A stretch of DNA of 64,000 nucleotides, taken from the NCBI RefSeq assembly GCF_052857255.1, contig NC_135505.1:64103649-64167648 (forward strand), given 5' to 3'. Under the pieces are notes generated by a model. The model worked only from the letters and a program-made list of their open reading frames with translations, was not told the DNA's origin and did not search any database. Below are positions 12,311 to 24,488 of the stretch, piece after piece. Position numbers and translations under genes: made by a program. The DNA comes from Amblyomma americanum (lineage: Eukaryota; Arthropoda; Arachnida; Ixodida; Ixodidae). Position 1 is the first letter of the stretch. Each line of letters starts with the position of its first letter.

Positions 12311-12776
12311 TGGTAGGTTTCAACCGCGGCGATACTCTGAGCGGTGGCTGCGGTGTCATGTGTATGCAGGTTGCCAAGATTTCGCAACGCCGGCATCCAG
12401 GAGGAAGAGGTGTTGACAGTGGTCCGTTTTTATATATTGCATTTTTGCTCTTTCTTACTGGGCTACTAGAACTGCTAACTATATGGGCGGAACGGTGCTA
12501 GTTCGTAAATCACAATAATCAGGTTCGAATGCGCCTTATAATCATGAACAAAGCCCAATCGAACTTCAATGTTGAGATATAACAACCAGCCCCGTTCCGT
12601 CCATGCCGTTACGAAGTACTACTGTAAAGAACAGGGCAGGAACGCTGGATACAATGTGCATCGGACCGCTGTCTTCACCTCCTCCTGGATGCCTGCGTTG
12701 CACGATCGTGGCGCCATGCATACACACGACGCCGCCGTCACGTCGCAGCGTACTGCCGTACATCGCGGAAACAAAA
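12308..12776. repeat. Fold-back element with diverged arms of about 200 bp
   Basis: The left arm (about 12308-12500) reappears reverse-complemented in the right arm (about 12580-12776). Best conserved are the GCATCCAGGAGGA block and the GTGTATGCA block, both present in inverted copies, and GGCGGAACGGTGCTAG against the inverse of CCAGCCCCGTTCCGTCCATG. The spacer is about 80 bp. The arms are too diverged to be an assembly artefact. No coding capacity is seen. Confidence 0.65.
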
Positions 12777-15392
12777 CGAGACCAGCGGTGGCGGCAAGGA
12801 AACGTCTTTAATCTGACTCCGCTGAGTATACGGCACTTCTGTAAAAAATACACAAACCATGGCTCCGGCGCTAGCCGAAAGTATCTTGACGGGGTGGTTC
12901 GCAATGGGCAAGAAAAACAGAGTTGGGGAGACGACAGGCAATGAAACTGAAAACAAGACAGTGTTAACGGATCTACGTGTCAAATTCCTGCAACACATTT
13001 TTTCTTCTCGTTAAAGTATACCATCTCTTCACTGTGGTCAAAAACCGAATCCTTGAAGTTAAAGAACCTGAATGGTGCACAAGCCACTTGCGGGCAGCTC
13101 CACACTGGACAAATAATGTTTGCTATCTCGCTGCCTTTAGAAGTTTTTAAAAAGAATGCATTTGTATATTGTATCCTTAAAATCCGCTCATTATTGTCAC
13201 TTATTTTTGCAGTCCATAATGAACCTTTTTAAAGAAAATTTTGAATTTCGTGCTCCACTCGCGCATTAAAAATATTTTTGAGCACTATTTTCATCCGGTC
13301 TATAAGTCCTCAAAGTCGATAAAAGCAGAAGGATTCGCAGTAAGGATTACCTAAAAACATGGCATATAGCTTGTGCTCCGTGGTTTTATTTTCGAACAAA
13401 AATATAGTTTTTAATATTTCCTTCATAGTGCAAGGTACCTGTGTAAGTTTGCTAGACATTTTTTCTTCCGAGACTGCAGTTTTAATCACTTTACAAAACA
13501 TTGTTACTAGCACGTCCTCAAAACACTGTTCGCTATTTAACTTGTGCTTGCGACTTACATTCATTCCATTGGATGTTCGAAAACACTGAATTACACAGAC
13601 CACCGCTACAAATAGCACTGGATTATCACAAATGTCAGTTACTAACCTACACACATATCTGAAATATTAACACCAGCAGCATGAAAAGGCTGCTTAACAT
13701 GTCAAGGTTATTCATTTGAAAAGAAATTGAAGAGCCTGCGTAAAGTAAACAAGAGGTCACGAAGGCCTGTGGATTGCAATTTTATTTTTTTAAATAGAGG
13801 ACAACAAACAACATTTGAGACCACAATTCTTGAACAGGTATTAGAGATAGGGACTAACTTGAAATCAGCACCTAAAAGTAATCAAAACGATACTATAGCA
13901 AATCTTGAAAAACAGTGCAGAGTTGACTTGAAAACTTCTTCGCTGCACTTAAGGCTAACTGGTGCTGTCAGATAAGATTAGCTAAGAAAATGTTATGCAC
14001 CAGACAATTCCAAGTGGCTAATTCAAAGTGTCTAACTTCAAGATGCAGATTACAAACTACACTAAAAGAAATACTAATCAGACATGCTAAAGCAGCGCAC
14101 TGAATATACAGTAAAATATCAGAGGTATCCAACCTATAACGTTTGTGTTTTTTCTTGAGAAACACATAGGACGAAGATAACCTTAGAAAACGTATAAAAT
14201 ACATTCAATTTAGCACACAATCACATAACAACAACACAAAACAAAACTTTACACTCAAGATATGGAGGCCTATGCTCTAGAGAAAGTTTATGTGCCCCGA
14301 AAAATATGTTAGCCACCCAGTTGATGGAGCCGGTCGCAAATAAAATGCAGCACTCATAAATTATATGGAAAAAATTAGAATACAGAAATACATGCACACA
14401 TGCTTTTCAATCAAGCTAACAAGTAATGAATAATGATGAAACATAAGGAATTGGTCAACCTGGTATTACCTGACTGCGCACTACAAGCAAAGTAAAAACA
14501 CTTGGGCTAAGGTCAAAGGGCTAATGACACAGGTATTCTCTTTGATCGCGAGAAAGGCATTCATCACCTTCACTTTAGGACGAAGTGAAGAAAAATTCCA
14601 GAAAGTTCCCATGGCAACTGATGAGACTAAGGACAAGTAAATTTGTGATTAAATAAGTAATTGAATCTCTGAAGACCTCTGTCTAAGCACATAATTGCTT
14701 GAAAACTTAATTGTTCACCAAATCTATTATCACCATTATTTTTTTCTAATTAAAGGTTATTTATAAATGCTGGCAAATGTGTCATGGGGTAGAACGGGAA
14801 GTCTATTAAAAAACATAAAAAAATACAAAATGCTGACAGTGCTCCCAGGAAGCTGTCCGAGCTAGATCCAAAAAGATATAACCGTGATTAGCCCATGCAG
14901 CGGCAAGAAATAAGTTGGGTGATAATTCTTAGGGTCAACGAATTGTAGCTGTTCCTCTTTGTCATGTCTTTCCATGCTGTCACATAACGCAAGTACCGCA
15001 TTTGTCAAAGTTTAAAGCCCAAGGAAATCGCTTGTGAGCCTTGTTGTGCATCGCTAGCATTCCAGATCTCTTGAAGGTGCAGAAAATCTTGCCCTGGCCA
15101 CCGTGAATGTTGGACATCCATGGATGCTCAGAGGCCTTATTACACGGTTTAGAAGGCAAACCCTTTGGCTCTGTACTTTTTGACAAAGGCTGTACATCAG
15201 TTTTCTCACAGATTCATGCTGATATTGTTTTCCTTTTTCTTCACTCTGGCCAATGGTATCATTTTAATATTGATAAGTTATAGCAGCACAGTTTGTGTTC
15301 CACTACCAGTGTTCCAAACAGTAGTACTAAAAAAACTAGACATGTAAAAGTGGTTTTTAAAAACTGATGAGCTCAAAACCATCGAAGCGTGA
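12777..15392. other. No secure gene; one weak minus ORF
   Basis: The stretch is AT-rich with no family motifs. The minus frame at 14980-15186 (68 codons) has a peptide that looks protein-like, with Cys at FCTFKRSG and DKCGTC. It lacks visible splice sites and I do not recognise it. It lies just downstream of the polyadenylation signal of the minus gene at 15.4 kb and may be a processed-gene or repeat remnant. Confidence 0.35.
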
Positions 15393-15398
15393 TTTATT
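15393..15398 (-). terminator. Polyadenylation signal AATAAA of the minus-strand gene
   Basis: Minus-strand AATAAA lies about 57 bases beyond the in-frame stop of the terminal exon and directly after an alternative-frame stop. Its placement at the end of a splice-bounded exon supports a real 3' end. Confidence 0.5.
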
Positions 15399-15454
15399 TT
15401 AAGCCAAGTCTCTAAAAGCACTCTGAAGAAAGGTCAGCAGACAGAGTGCCTTCT

Positions 15455-18364
15455 TTAGATTTTCCAATCGGAACACACAGAAGGCTGCAAACAGCACAAT
15501 CCCCACAGAAGCGATGAGGTTTTCACTACAAGGTGATGGCCAAGGAACACGAAAACTGCGCCTTGATAGGTGAGGAGGCATGCTGTAAGTGCTTGGTCCT
15601 GAAAAAATAAAAACAAAATATCACTGACATTTCAAGGACTTGTAGAAGTGCAAAAAAATACTGTCGCATTTCAGTATAATACACATTATGACTACACTAT
15701 CCTAGGGATGAATTCATGAGGGGGTGGTCTCCCCTCCTCAAAGTGAAAAATTTTACATAGAAAAACCATGCTCAACCCAATTTTTCAAGAATAAAGTCAA
15801 AGAAATGCAAGGTAAAAACGTGTCACTGACCGATTTTTAAAGATAATGGTAACCAGGGTAATGTACTTGGAGCTATCAACACCGTCTGGCTTCCACTTCA
15901 TTGCCCACCACTATGTGCAGGAGACCTTGGCGACAAGTTTTGTATCAAAACTTTTTCATTCATGATTCGTTAGTATGGATGAAGCACTTTGCGAGAATTT
16001 TTCTAGGAAACCAAAGTGTCCATATTACAGAGGCGCGACTGTACATATGATTTGTCCATTAGAGCCATGATCACATATAGTGGGCCACCACAACTATGCA
16101 AAAGTTAAACAAAATGCTGCAATGGCCTCCCTGCCAAAGATTTTAAAACCACATTATAGCTGTAAGACACCTGAACTGCTCAATCTCATTTTATTGCAAC
16201 CAGTGCAGCAACAGCCTAACTGTAATCGTACTAGAGGCTAAAGAAACAACGGTGAGCCACTGCTCATAAGGGAGCGTGATTCAAAGTGCGTATTCGAAAG
16301 GTACAGCTGCACACGAAAGCTACCACTCTTGCTTTATCCCCGACATTTGATACATATGGCAACTACAGGAATTTTTGCTGAGCATCGAAGAAGCAAATGT
16401 TCTCTATGGAATCACATTTTAAGCACCTATAACAGCCCGGGAAGCAACAATCAGTACTGCCCATGAATAATATTTGCGTGTGTATAATGAAGACCTAAAA
16501 ATATAAAACTGGTGTGGTGTTGTCCAAAGTGTATATCGCCATTATACAGAGCTTGTGAAGTCGCGTTACACAATGATTGGATGACATCGAAGACTACAAC
16601 ACAAAGCACTCTTTTCCAACTGAAAATAAAACATAGCTGCACCGTATCCAGACCTCATTACCATTTGTCAATAAAATGACAAAACCACAGTCGCAAAAGC
16701 AAATAATGGTGATTGCCTCTCTATAGTTTCGTGCAAGTCTAAAGAAACCACCACCGTCTCAACATTGGATTATTGGTTATTTGAAAAGTGGTAGCAAACA
16801 CGCGTGAAAATGACACAGTAGCAATGCAAATCCCAAAATAGCAGCGTGTCAGTATGCTGTGTCTGGTTTAGTGATGAAAGTACTCTATTTTCAGAACTGA
16901 GCATAGTTGCAGCAGTTACACTGGCTCCTTATTCCTACTAATGCCATTTTTTTTTTAATTGCACAAGTTACTATGCCGGATTTTTAAAGAAAACCCGTTG
17001 GGGGTCAGCAGCTCCTTACTGTCACTGTTTGCATCCCACCTCTTTGCAAGGTTTGTGCCAATGCTTTGTGCCAGCCCCATTCTAAGATAAATAATCACAA
17101 AACCCAAGCTTTGCTAAAGCTCGTGACATCAATGCCTAAATTTGAATAAATTCGGCGCCTAAAAGGTAGTCATCAGATGCTCAGATAAATAGTGAGCTGT
17201 TATTTTCCTACAAAAATTTCAGTTCCTTCCTATGTCCACCAATTATTGGCACAAAAATACCTACAAGTGTTGCAGGGGCATCTTTCTTTGCGACTTAACT
17301 TTGAACTGTTTGGTACTGCATGTAGATTAAACTGATGCAACCTTGGAGTTCTTCACAGATTAGAACCTGGATAAAACAATGTCCAGTCAGGTTTGATACC
17401 AAACAAATCATTATGAATAAAATGTATGTCGTTCGAATTACTGACTCAAATACTGATAGGTGAACAAGGCAATGAAGTAAGTGATGCTTTGAAATTAAAG
17501 CAGCTGTTATATTTTCACAAATAGTGACAGCACGTTCATATAGCACCCATCGAGTTATGCCGCAACGAACCGCAGAACATAAGGCAAGAATTGACAGCCG
17601 TTAATTTCTCGCTTTCACTCGTGTTCCAGTGACAAAGAGACTGCGCCATTGACTGAAAGCAACAAATAATCAGATTGGAATTCAAAATGTGGCGGCCGAA
17701 TCTACGACGGCAGAATACAAGTATGCACTTCAGAAGCTTTGACCACATTCATTTGCTGCGACGCGCAGAATAAGCAAAATTGTGTTTTTGTGAGAAACCA
17801 TGGCTTTTAGAAACATCAACCTGATTTTTTGTTATGTTAATAGCGATGTCGCATACCTCGTTCTGTGAACATGCATAAAATTAAGAGTGGCCAAAATGCT
17901 GCACATATCCAAACTAAAATGACACAAAATGCTTCGGAGGGCACTAAAATAAAAATGACGAAAACATACAGCCGCTTACAAGGTGTACTTCAGTGCAGAC
18001 GCAAGCAGACTTGTACAGAGCGCTCGTGCGGTGCTTTGCGGAATGAAGGCGAACTTATAACGCAGGCAGTGGGATTGACTGAAAATGCAGGTGCTCAAGC
18101 GCTAGCGCATAGTCATATAAAACAACCCATACACTAGCAGCGCGTCGTTAAGAAAACTGCGCTAATGTTTTGCTCCATTCCGCAGCACAGTGCTCCAGCG
18201 CTCAACACAAGGCTGCTCACGTCTTTATCGTACAATGATATTTAAGACGCAAAATCACTTACCATGACGGCGAGACGGATGTGAGACGGCAGGGATTCAA
18301 AAATATCCTTCCGGGCAGCAGTGTCGAGGTAGAAAGTTCTCTCCCGCTGGCGCCATACCGCCAT
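15455..18364 (-). CDS. Two-exon small protein gene, unidentified
   Basis: Exon 1 is 18364 to 18263. It starts at an ATG and encodes 34 residues (MAVWRQRERTFYLDTAARKD, ending in HIRLAVM). It ends at a consensus donor, ATG|GTAAGTG. An intron of about 2.66 kb follows. The terminal exon begins at 15598 after a polypyrimidine acceptor (TTTTTTCAG|GACC). Joined in phase 0, the frame ends with TAA at 15455-15457, giving about 81 residues with a hydrophobic stretch (GAVFVFLG then SLLWGLCC). In the alternative phase the same exon reads through a clearer membrane segment (ASVGIVLFAAFCVFRLENLK) to a stop beside the AATAAA. An unseen middle exon could therefore restore that phase. The 18.3-18.86 kb upstream region is GC- and CpG-rich, as expected for a promoter. 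I do not recognise the family. Confidence 0.5.
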
Positions 18365-21300
18365 TCGCAAACCAGAGCGAGGGGCAAGCTCAGCCGTCGT
18401 ATACTATATCCACTTCAGTGAACTCGGTTAAGCATACATCTTTCCTTTCTCCTTCTCGCATCGAAAAGCAGCAGAGCCAAGCGCGAAGTCGCCGCTCACG
18501 ATATTCGTTGCAAGAGAGGCTGCAGACAACCCACCGTGCTCAATTCCGCGACGCAGTCTGAGACGGCCCCGCTGGCGCTGCTAGGCCTAGCGCCTACGTC
18601 GCTCACAGTCACAGCGTCCTAACTCACGACTCTCTCGCCGTCTTCTGGTCCTTTGCGCCGCCTGCTGTCGATTGCATCTCGACCGAAACCAAAATTTGCT
18701 GCTTCGTTCCAGAATTAGGCGAAACAGATAAAGGTACACAGTTCCACTGGCGCGTTCTTTTGAATAGCAGCAGCAATTCGACCTCGCTCCGTCTCAGTTG
18801 CCGTACGGTGTTTTTTTCTACACTGTTCGGAATGCTTGGAACGGCGACAACCACTCCGTTAGAGACGGCTGATGAACGATTGCGGACCTCGTTAGCACAC
18901 CGACAGTTCTAGCTGGTGTTGCTTTGGTGTCTATGATATCATGTACACCCTTTTACCCGTGTTCTTGTCTGGCGATGCGGAGTTTTAAAGCGGAAGAACA
19001 CCGATAAACATCTCATCTCGTGTCATTAGTGTTTAGTGTATAAGTACAAGAAACAGCATGAAGGAATGCCTGACGCGAAACAGGTTCCTCACATTACGAA
19101 ACTTATCATGTTCTTCCTGTTTTCGCAGAACCACTTCACACCCGGGAACACAGAATAATACTGAGCACAGCAGTAGTGCAGCTACTTTGAATAAGGCACG
19201 CAAATGCGTTCTGTCTGTTCTTTGGAACTTTGTCTAGTGTGCAGCGAACTGCAATGGTTTGTTGTGCTTGATTAAATACACCTTTCTGGAAAGGGCTACA
19301 GCCTGGTTTCACAGGAATTGTCCGCAAGAACATTATTAGTTCTCCTGGATTTGGTTATGCTGCACACTCACATCCAGAAGCGGTGTCCTCAAGCTTCCAA
19401 CGAAATTTTAGTTTGCTCAGCCCCGTAAAATAATTCGCGCTATTCTGCTTTTGTAATATTTGCATTGATGAGCGCTTCTCATTCTTCTTGATCAAAGTGG
19501 CTTTTAAGTAGTTTTTGCTCTGTTCGCCAGATACAGGTCCACCCGCAATGGTAAAGTTCAAAGAGTCTCAGAAGAGTCTCGGACGTACGCCGTACGTAGG
19601 TATATAAATGCTGCTTCAACATTCGCCCTTAGTGGCTCTCTACGACCGCCGAAGGCGACTGGCAGCAGCAGTTTTGTGTTTCGTTTTTAGTGCGCAAAGG
19701 TGCCTGGGATGTAGTCATGGTGATTGGCATCTACAAATGGCCCCCTGCATTCAACTCCCGATCACACGCAAAGGGAATTATAATTATATGTTTGGTGTTT
19801 GGGGAAAGGAAATGGTGCAGTGTCTGTCTCATATATCGTTGGATGCACAGGGAATACTGCTTATTAACGTCTCATCATAAGAGCTCGACACAACGCGAAA
19901 GAGTTGCAGGCGTTTAGTCTTGTCCTTGACGAAGAGGGACATGAGAAAATATTCATGTGGATTAAAAGACGCGATGTATCAGACTTGGATGCAGACATGA
20001 AATACTAGCCGCGCAGCCGATCTGTTCGCCGAACTTGTCCACCTACACGGCCAGTGCGCATCGCTTCCGCCCAGGTCTGATCGTGATTAAGTTGTGAAAA
20101 CTTTTGCCGCTGCGTTTCCTCAGCCTTGTGACTCAACCAACTGCACGAAAAATCTATGGGATATCGCGAATTAGGTTTAAAAACAAGCAAGTGTTGCATG
20201 TACAAGATGCAGGGTACCACCTTTTGTGTACACAACGAAAGTCACAACTGACTCCAGCGCCGCCGCATCTTTCTCACGGTACGGCCTTACGCTTGTGTAT
20301 ACCTACGAACGCTAAAGACACACAGGTCTTTACGTACGAAAGCTGCGATTACGCTGGTGCTTTTAAGCAGAGATCCCTGCGGCAGGGCCTCATCTATCTG
20401 CCATTCAGTTGAGTGATTACAAAATCCAGAGTATTTTCTGCGCCGTTATAGACGCCAAGGGTTTAAAGGAAGTGGCAGAAGAAGTATTAAGTGTTAACCT
20501 GTAAATGTCTCGGAAATGAACAAGTGCTTTGCCGCTCGACGTACATCAGCCAAAAACATTAGCTGTATTTTAAACTTTCGCTAACTATTTTGCGTAGCGA
20601 AAGCTTTCTTTGCGTGGCTATGTTCACAAATGCCACGCACATTGCCGAATGGATTAAGTGTAAAGCGTCGATGAAATGCCCGATGCTCGATGGGGCTGTT
20701 GCCACCTGCAATGCTGGGCAGATTGTGACGACGTCACAAGGCCACATGATCTGCCACGTGATTGCACTTACGCTGCCCTCTTGAGAACCTAGCGTAGTGA
20801 AGCTGTCGCTTCAAAATCGGAAAACCTTAACTTTTACTTAGCGCTGTAATCAGCTTCCCTTTTAGATGCATCAGATAAGCACCCAGGCAAAACTCTAATT
20901 CATTGAGTGTGACAAGAAGAACAGGACGCATATGCTCTGAAAGTAAATACGAGTGCTGCGTTTTCCATTTTTGCCTGAAACACAATTTTAGCTCTAAGAT
21001 ATCACTTCCGTTTGCGCTATTAGTGTGAATCATATGTCAGAAAATGCAGGCGCCTAAGGCCAAACCTTGCGTTGGTAACAGATTGCATGCGGTCGAAACG
21101 TTTTTTACATACTGATTCATTTCTTTTCATTCTAGCTTGCATATCTTTTCTGCTCTGTCTTTTTTCATTTCAGTAGTCTACGAAACACCAAAGCTTCGAT
21201 CTTGAAATCAACACGACAACGTCTGATAAAGCTGCCTTTATTGCTGACATTTATGCGTTGAAATATGCAGTGTCGCCAACGTGCGAGCGCCGAAGTAAGC

Positions 21301-21445
21301 AGCATCGCAGCCCTGGCATCATCACTAATACTGACTCATAAATTTACAGTAAAAATTATGCCCGCAAAAAAAAGGTCATTTACAGGGCCACTCAGAAAGT
21401 GCCTGCCGAGCAAGCCCTCTGCATCTGATTGGCAAGACAGCGTCT
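18365..21445. other. GC-rich presumed promoter, then no recognisable gene
   Basis: The first 500 bp (to about 18860) is enriched in GC and CpG next to exon 1 of the minus gene and may hold its promoter and 5' UTR. A minus frame at 18624-18854 is open for 76 codons but has no known motif. From 18.9 to 21.4 kb I see only short frames. A TATATAAATG string at about 19600-19609 looks like a TATA box but no supported gene follows it. Confidence 0.35.
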
Positions 21446-22198
21446 TTGCTTGCATTCGTTAAACCTAGCCGCGATTCGCGGAAACAGGTACAGGGCTGCT
21501 ATCTCTTGAGAACCTTTTGTGAGGTTCAGGTCGCGCTGTCAATCACGATGGCGGCCTCCTTGTTACTGAGGCTGAATATGATTCTTAACACTCTGACACC
21601 ACTGCAACTGTGGCTTCTAAGCTCTGTCAATATTCCGTGGCTTCCTAGCCTTCCAGAGGCGTCCCTGTACACAATCCCAGTCGCGATATGCGCAGATATC
21701 TTAAGCATCGAACACCATGAAGAACTTCTGCGTTGCATAGCGTATATTGATGGCTGGCTGATGCCGCTGCTGCAAATCCGGACGTGGGAGTTGCACCGCC
21801 TCCGCGAAGAACCGACGCTCAGAGACTGCATCGCGTGTTTGGATCTCTTGTCATTCGCTCTGTGAATCGGCCAGCGCGACCAGGTACTCGCTTGGACCGT
21901 CAACAGATTCGCCGTCCATGCATGTCTGCTGACAGAATACTCGGAAGGCTCGTTCTCGCAGCTGAATATCATGTACGTGGCCCTGTGGCATGGACGACCT
22001 CTTGTTGCTATCCACTCATTGGACGAAGCGCTCCGGTGGCGAGTACATGCTGTTCTCCGAGGCGAGTTGAGCGACGACTCCGTACCAGGGCACGACTTGC
22101 CGCCCGGCCTCTTCACCTTGGTCTTCAGTGTCGCTGCATCGCTTCTGGATGAAGTATGTCGGAGGCCAGAACGCCGGCAGGACGCAGAGTTCAGGTAA
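21446..22198 (+). pseudogene. Unidentified GC-rich reading frame with one internal TGA
   Basis: The frame is open from 21446 to 22198 apart from a single TGA at 21863-21865, so two open segments share one frame. A likely start is the Met at 21548 (MAASLLLRLN). The first half is Leu/Ile-rich (LTPLQLWLLSS, SIEHHEELLRC, DGWLMPLLQ). The second half is more polar (NIMYVALWHGRPL, DEALRWRVHAVLRGEL, LPPGLFTLVFSVAASLLDEV). A donor-like TTCAG|GTAATT at 22196 could end an exon. The TGA fits a CGA to TGA CpG transition. A 196-codon minus frame overlaps, but its composition looks like an antisense shadow. I do not recognise the family. It could be a decayed exon of a tick-specific family or a captured gene. 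Confidence 0.35.
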
Positions 22199-22540
22199 TT
22201 CTTATATCAGATGTTGACAGTCCATAAAATCTGTCTTTCTTGGAAGGCAATGGACCTCGTCGTGACTGAAACTCTTCCTCAGATACTATTCCTTCTAGCG
22301 TGGGCAACTCCCGGCGACCATTGTGAAAAAATGTTCAAGGAACTTTCAAGGGTTTGTACAACACAAAGATGACCCAATGTAAGGTGCACCTTATCAAGAC
22401 TATGCTGAAGTTGTCAACTCAATTTATTTCATTTTACTAGTGACGATGTTTTCCTGACCGGCCGCACAGTCACCCAACAGTTGCGCTAAAGGGTGTGAAT
22501 ATCATGCAATGTACACTTTTTATGTTCACGGTATTTAAAG
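22199..22540. other. No recognisable gene
   Basis: Short frames only. Beyond the donor-like site at 22196 there is no sign of a continuing exon. Confidence 0.4.
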
Positions 22541-22780
22541 CTGCAGCGGTGGCTGTGCAGTTAAAGTGCTGGGCTGCCGACCAGAAAGACGCTGGCTCGC
22601 TTCTGGCCGCGGTCGTCGCAATTCGATATAGGCAAAATTCTTGAGGCCCGTGTAATGTGCGGTGCTATTGTACGTTATAGAACTCCGAGTGGCTGAAATT
22701 ACCCGGAGCCATCCAGTATAGTGGCTCTAATGGCCTAGTCACTTTTGGACGTGAAATCCCACAAAACCGTGCAAACAAAC
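22541..22780 (+). mobile_element. tRNA-derived SINE, Ruka-like
   Basis: The head CTGCAGCGGTGGCTGTGCAG (A-box region) is followed by the body landmarks GGCAAAATTCTTGAGGCCCG, TGTACGTTATAGAACTCC and a terminal CACTTTTGGACGTGAAATCC. The B box is degraded. The body order is the same as in the better preserved copy at 40.94 kb up to the CCC-AGGTGG region. The copy is old. Confidence 0.7.
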
Positions 22781-24029
22781 CATGTACATAGTTTTTACTG
22801 CATTCATGTTTTCTGAGGCCGTACCGCTAACTTGATTGTGTTCGTCATGAGAATAACGTTATCTTGCTCGTGTCTTCTAAACCGCTGGCTCTGGTTGATA
22901 ACAATCGGGTTGAGTCTGCTGTGATCGGTACAATTCGTGGAGGTTAGGTTGCTTTTTTGTGTTAGACATGCAGTGTCGCCTACAACTTCGACCATTTAAA
23001 TGTACTGAGCCGACACATATGCGATGTCCCGCTCCTTTATCTTACGTTGCGGCAAATGTATACATAAAAAAAGCTGTCTCAAAAGTTTTATAAGCCTGCC
23101 GGTCTGCTTGTATAAATTGTGCCCTCTTGGTCAAACAGGTAGATAAAATCACCCCTACGCAATTTGGGGTGTAGTATTGGCTTATGATTGTTCAGTAGTT
23201 TTATATTCATTGATATCCGGTTTTTGCTTTTGTAGTAAAAACTGTGTTTATGAACGCAGTCCATGTATCTTTTTGCTTGAATTTGTCACTTGCATTTTAG
23301 TTCAGTGTGCATTACACCAAATGTAGCCTCGAAAACAGTTCGCTGGCTTTTTAAAGCCGTCTACAAGTTTTTGTAAAGGCGGTCATCGACTACGGAAAAC
23401 ATTGAAAAATAAACTTGATTTCATAATCGTATTCACTGCGAGGCAAACTATATACAAACTTTCGAGCTACTGATGAACAAAGCAAGATTTAAGCATTGAT
23501 TTACCAAGAGTATCTGCAGACTGTTAGTGAAGCGCACTTGGATCCTTTGTATCAGGCGAAATATTCGAGTAGCAACATTCTAATAAACTTTTATTGAGCA
23601 CTTAGCCATATGCTTTGCCAGCATTTGTAATATTTTCTCTATATGACTGGGAGAACAAGCCTCCGAAGAATATTTTCACCAGTATTGTGTAAACGCCGGT
23701 CATTTCCGAAGTTATCTCGGCGTTAAACTTCATCGTAAAACCATTAAACTGATTATAAAATGTCGTTTTCTGTCGAGGATTTTTTCAAAGACAAAGAATG
23801 CCCAGTCGGGCGTTTTCCAGCTGAACCTGTCGGCTTCACTCAGGCTGAACTGAAGCCACCGAAGTCAATGGCTCATATGATATCTGCTATATTTGTGGCA
23901 TAGCGTTTTGTTGGAGAGCGTCCTACACGTGCTCGCGAAGCTACTTAGGAGCTCCTGAGCTGACAGTGCCGTCTGCATCCAGTGTACTGCCGGCGGTTGC
24001 GCACTGGTGTGTTTCGCGAGCGCTACAAG
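22781..24029. other. No recognisable gene (22.8-24.0 kb)
   Basis: AT-rich with short frames only. No motif, splice-bounded exon or repeat was identified. Confidence 0.45.
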
Positions 24030-24488
24030 CGGCTTCTAGGCTGCATAAACAGAACTCCTCGGTCCCTCTTCTTGGCAGCCATGGCGGCATTCTGAGCAGT
24101 GCGTTGCGCGTATCTTGCATGTTTCAGCATTCGTATTACGTGGGACTTTTTGCGTTTTGTAACTGTCATCGCTGCCATTTTGACGTTGCGTGGTTTTCTT
24201 TGCTTAAGGTGCCAGTTATATAGCGAATTTTGCTATGCCTATGAAAATCGAAAAACCTAGACATCAGCTGATAAAAAACTTCTGAGCGATATTGCAGCGA
24301 CGGGCATGTTGCGTTCCAGTGAATTACGCACGACAGCGACAAAGCGCAGCAAGTCCCAAGTATGAAGAATAGTGCGCACTAACTTGCAAATATATAAGAT
24401 ATATAGTAAGGCAGTGCTCAGAGTTCCAACATTGCTGCCAAGAAGAGGCACCAGATGTGGACTGTATTTCTATACAGCCTAGAAGCAG
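24030..24488. repeat. Fold-back element with diverged arms of about 200 bp
   Basis: The left arm starts with GGCTTCTAGGCTGCATA. Its inverse, TATACAGCCTAGAAGCAGC, ends the right arm near 24488. Internal pairs include CCTCTTCTTGGCAGCCATG against the inverse of CATTGCTGCCAAGAAGAGG, then TTCTGAGCAGTGCGTT against its inverse near 24412, and GTGGGACTTTTTGCG against CGCAGCAAGTCCCAAG. The loop is near 24225-24255. It has the same size class as the 12.3-kb fold-back but an unrelated sequence. Confidence 0.65.

Noticed and set aside
19600..19609. TATA box TATATAAATG as a promoter
   Set aside because: AT-rich matches are common here and no supported exon follows on either strand.
21863..21865. In-frame TGA as a selenocysteine codon
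   Set aside because: I see no SECIS-like element downstream and no selenoprotein family motif. A CGA to TGA mutation is simpler.
21526..22116. 196-codon minus-strand ORF opposite the GC-rich plus frame
   Set aside because: It is Ser/Arg/Cys-rich with no motif, as expected of the antisense of a GC-rich plus frame. The plus frame reads more like protein, but neither is proven.
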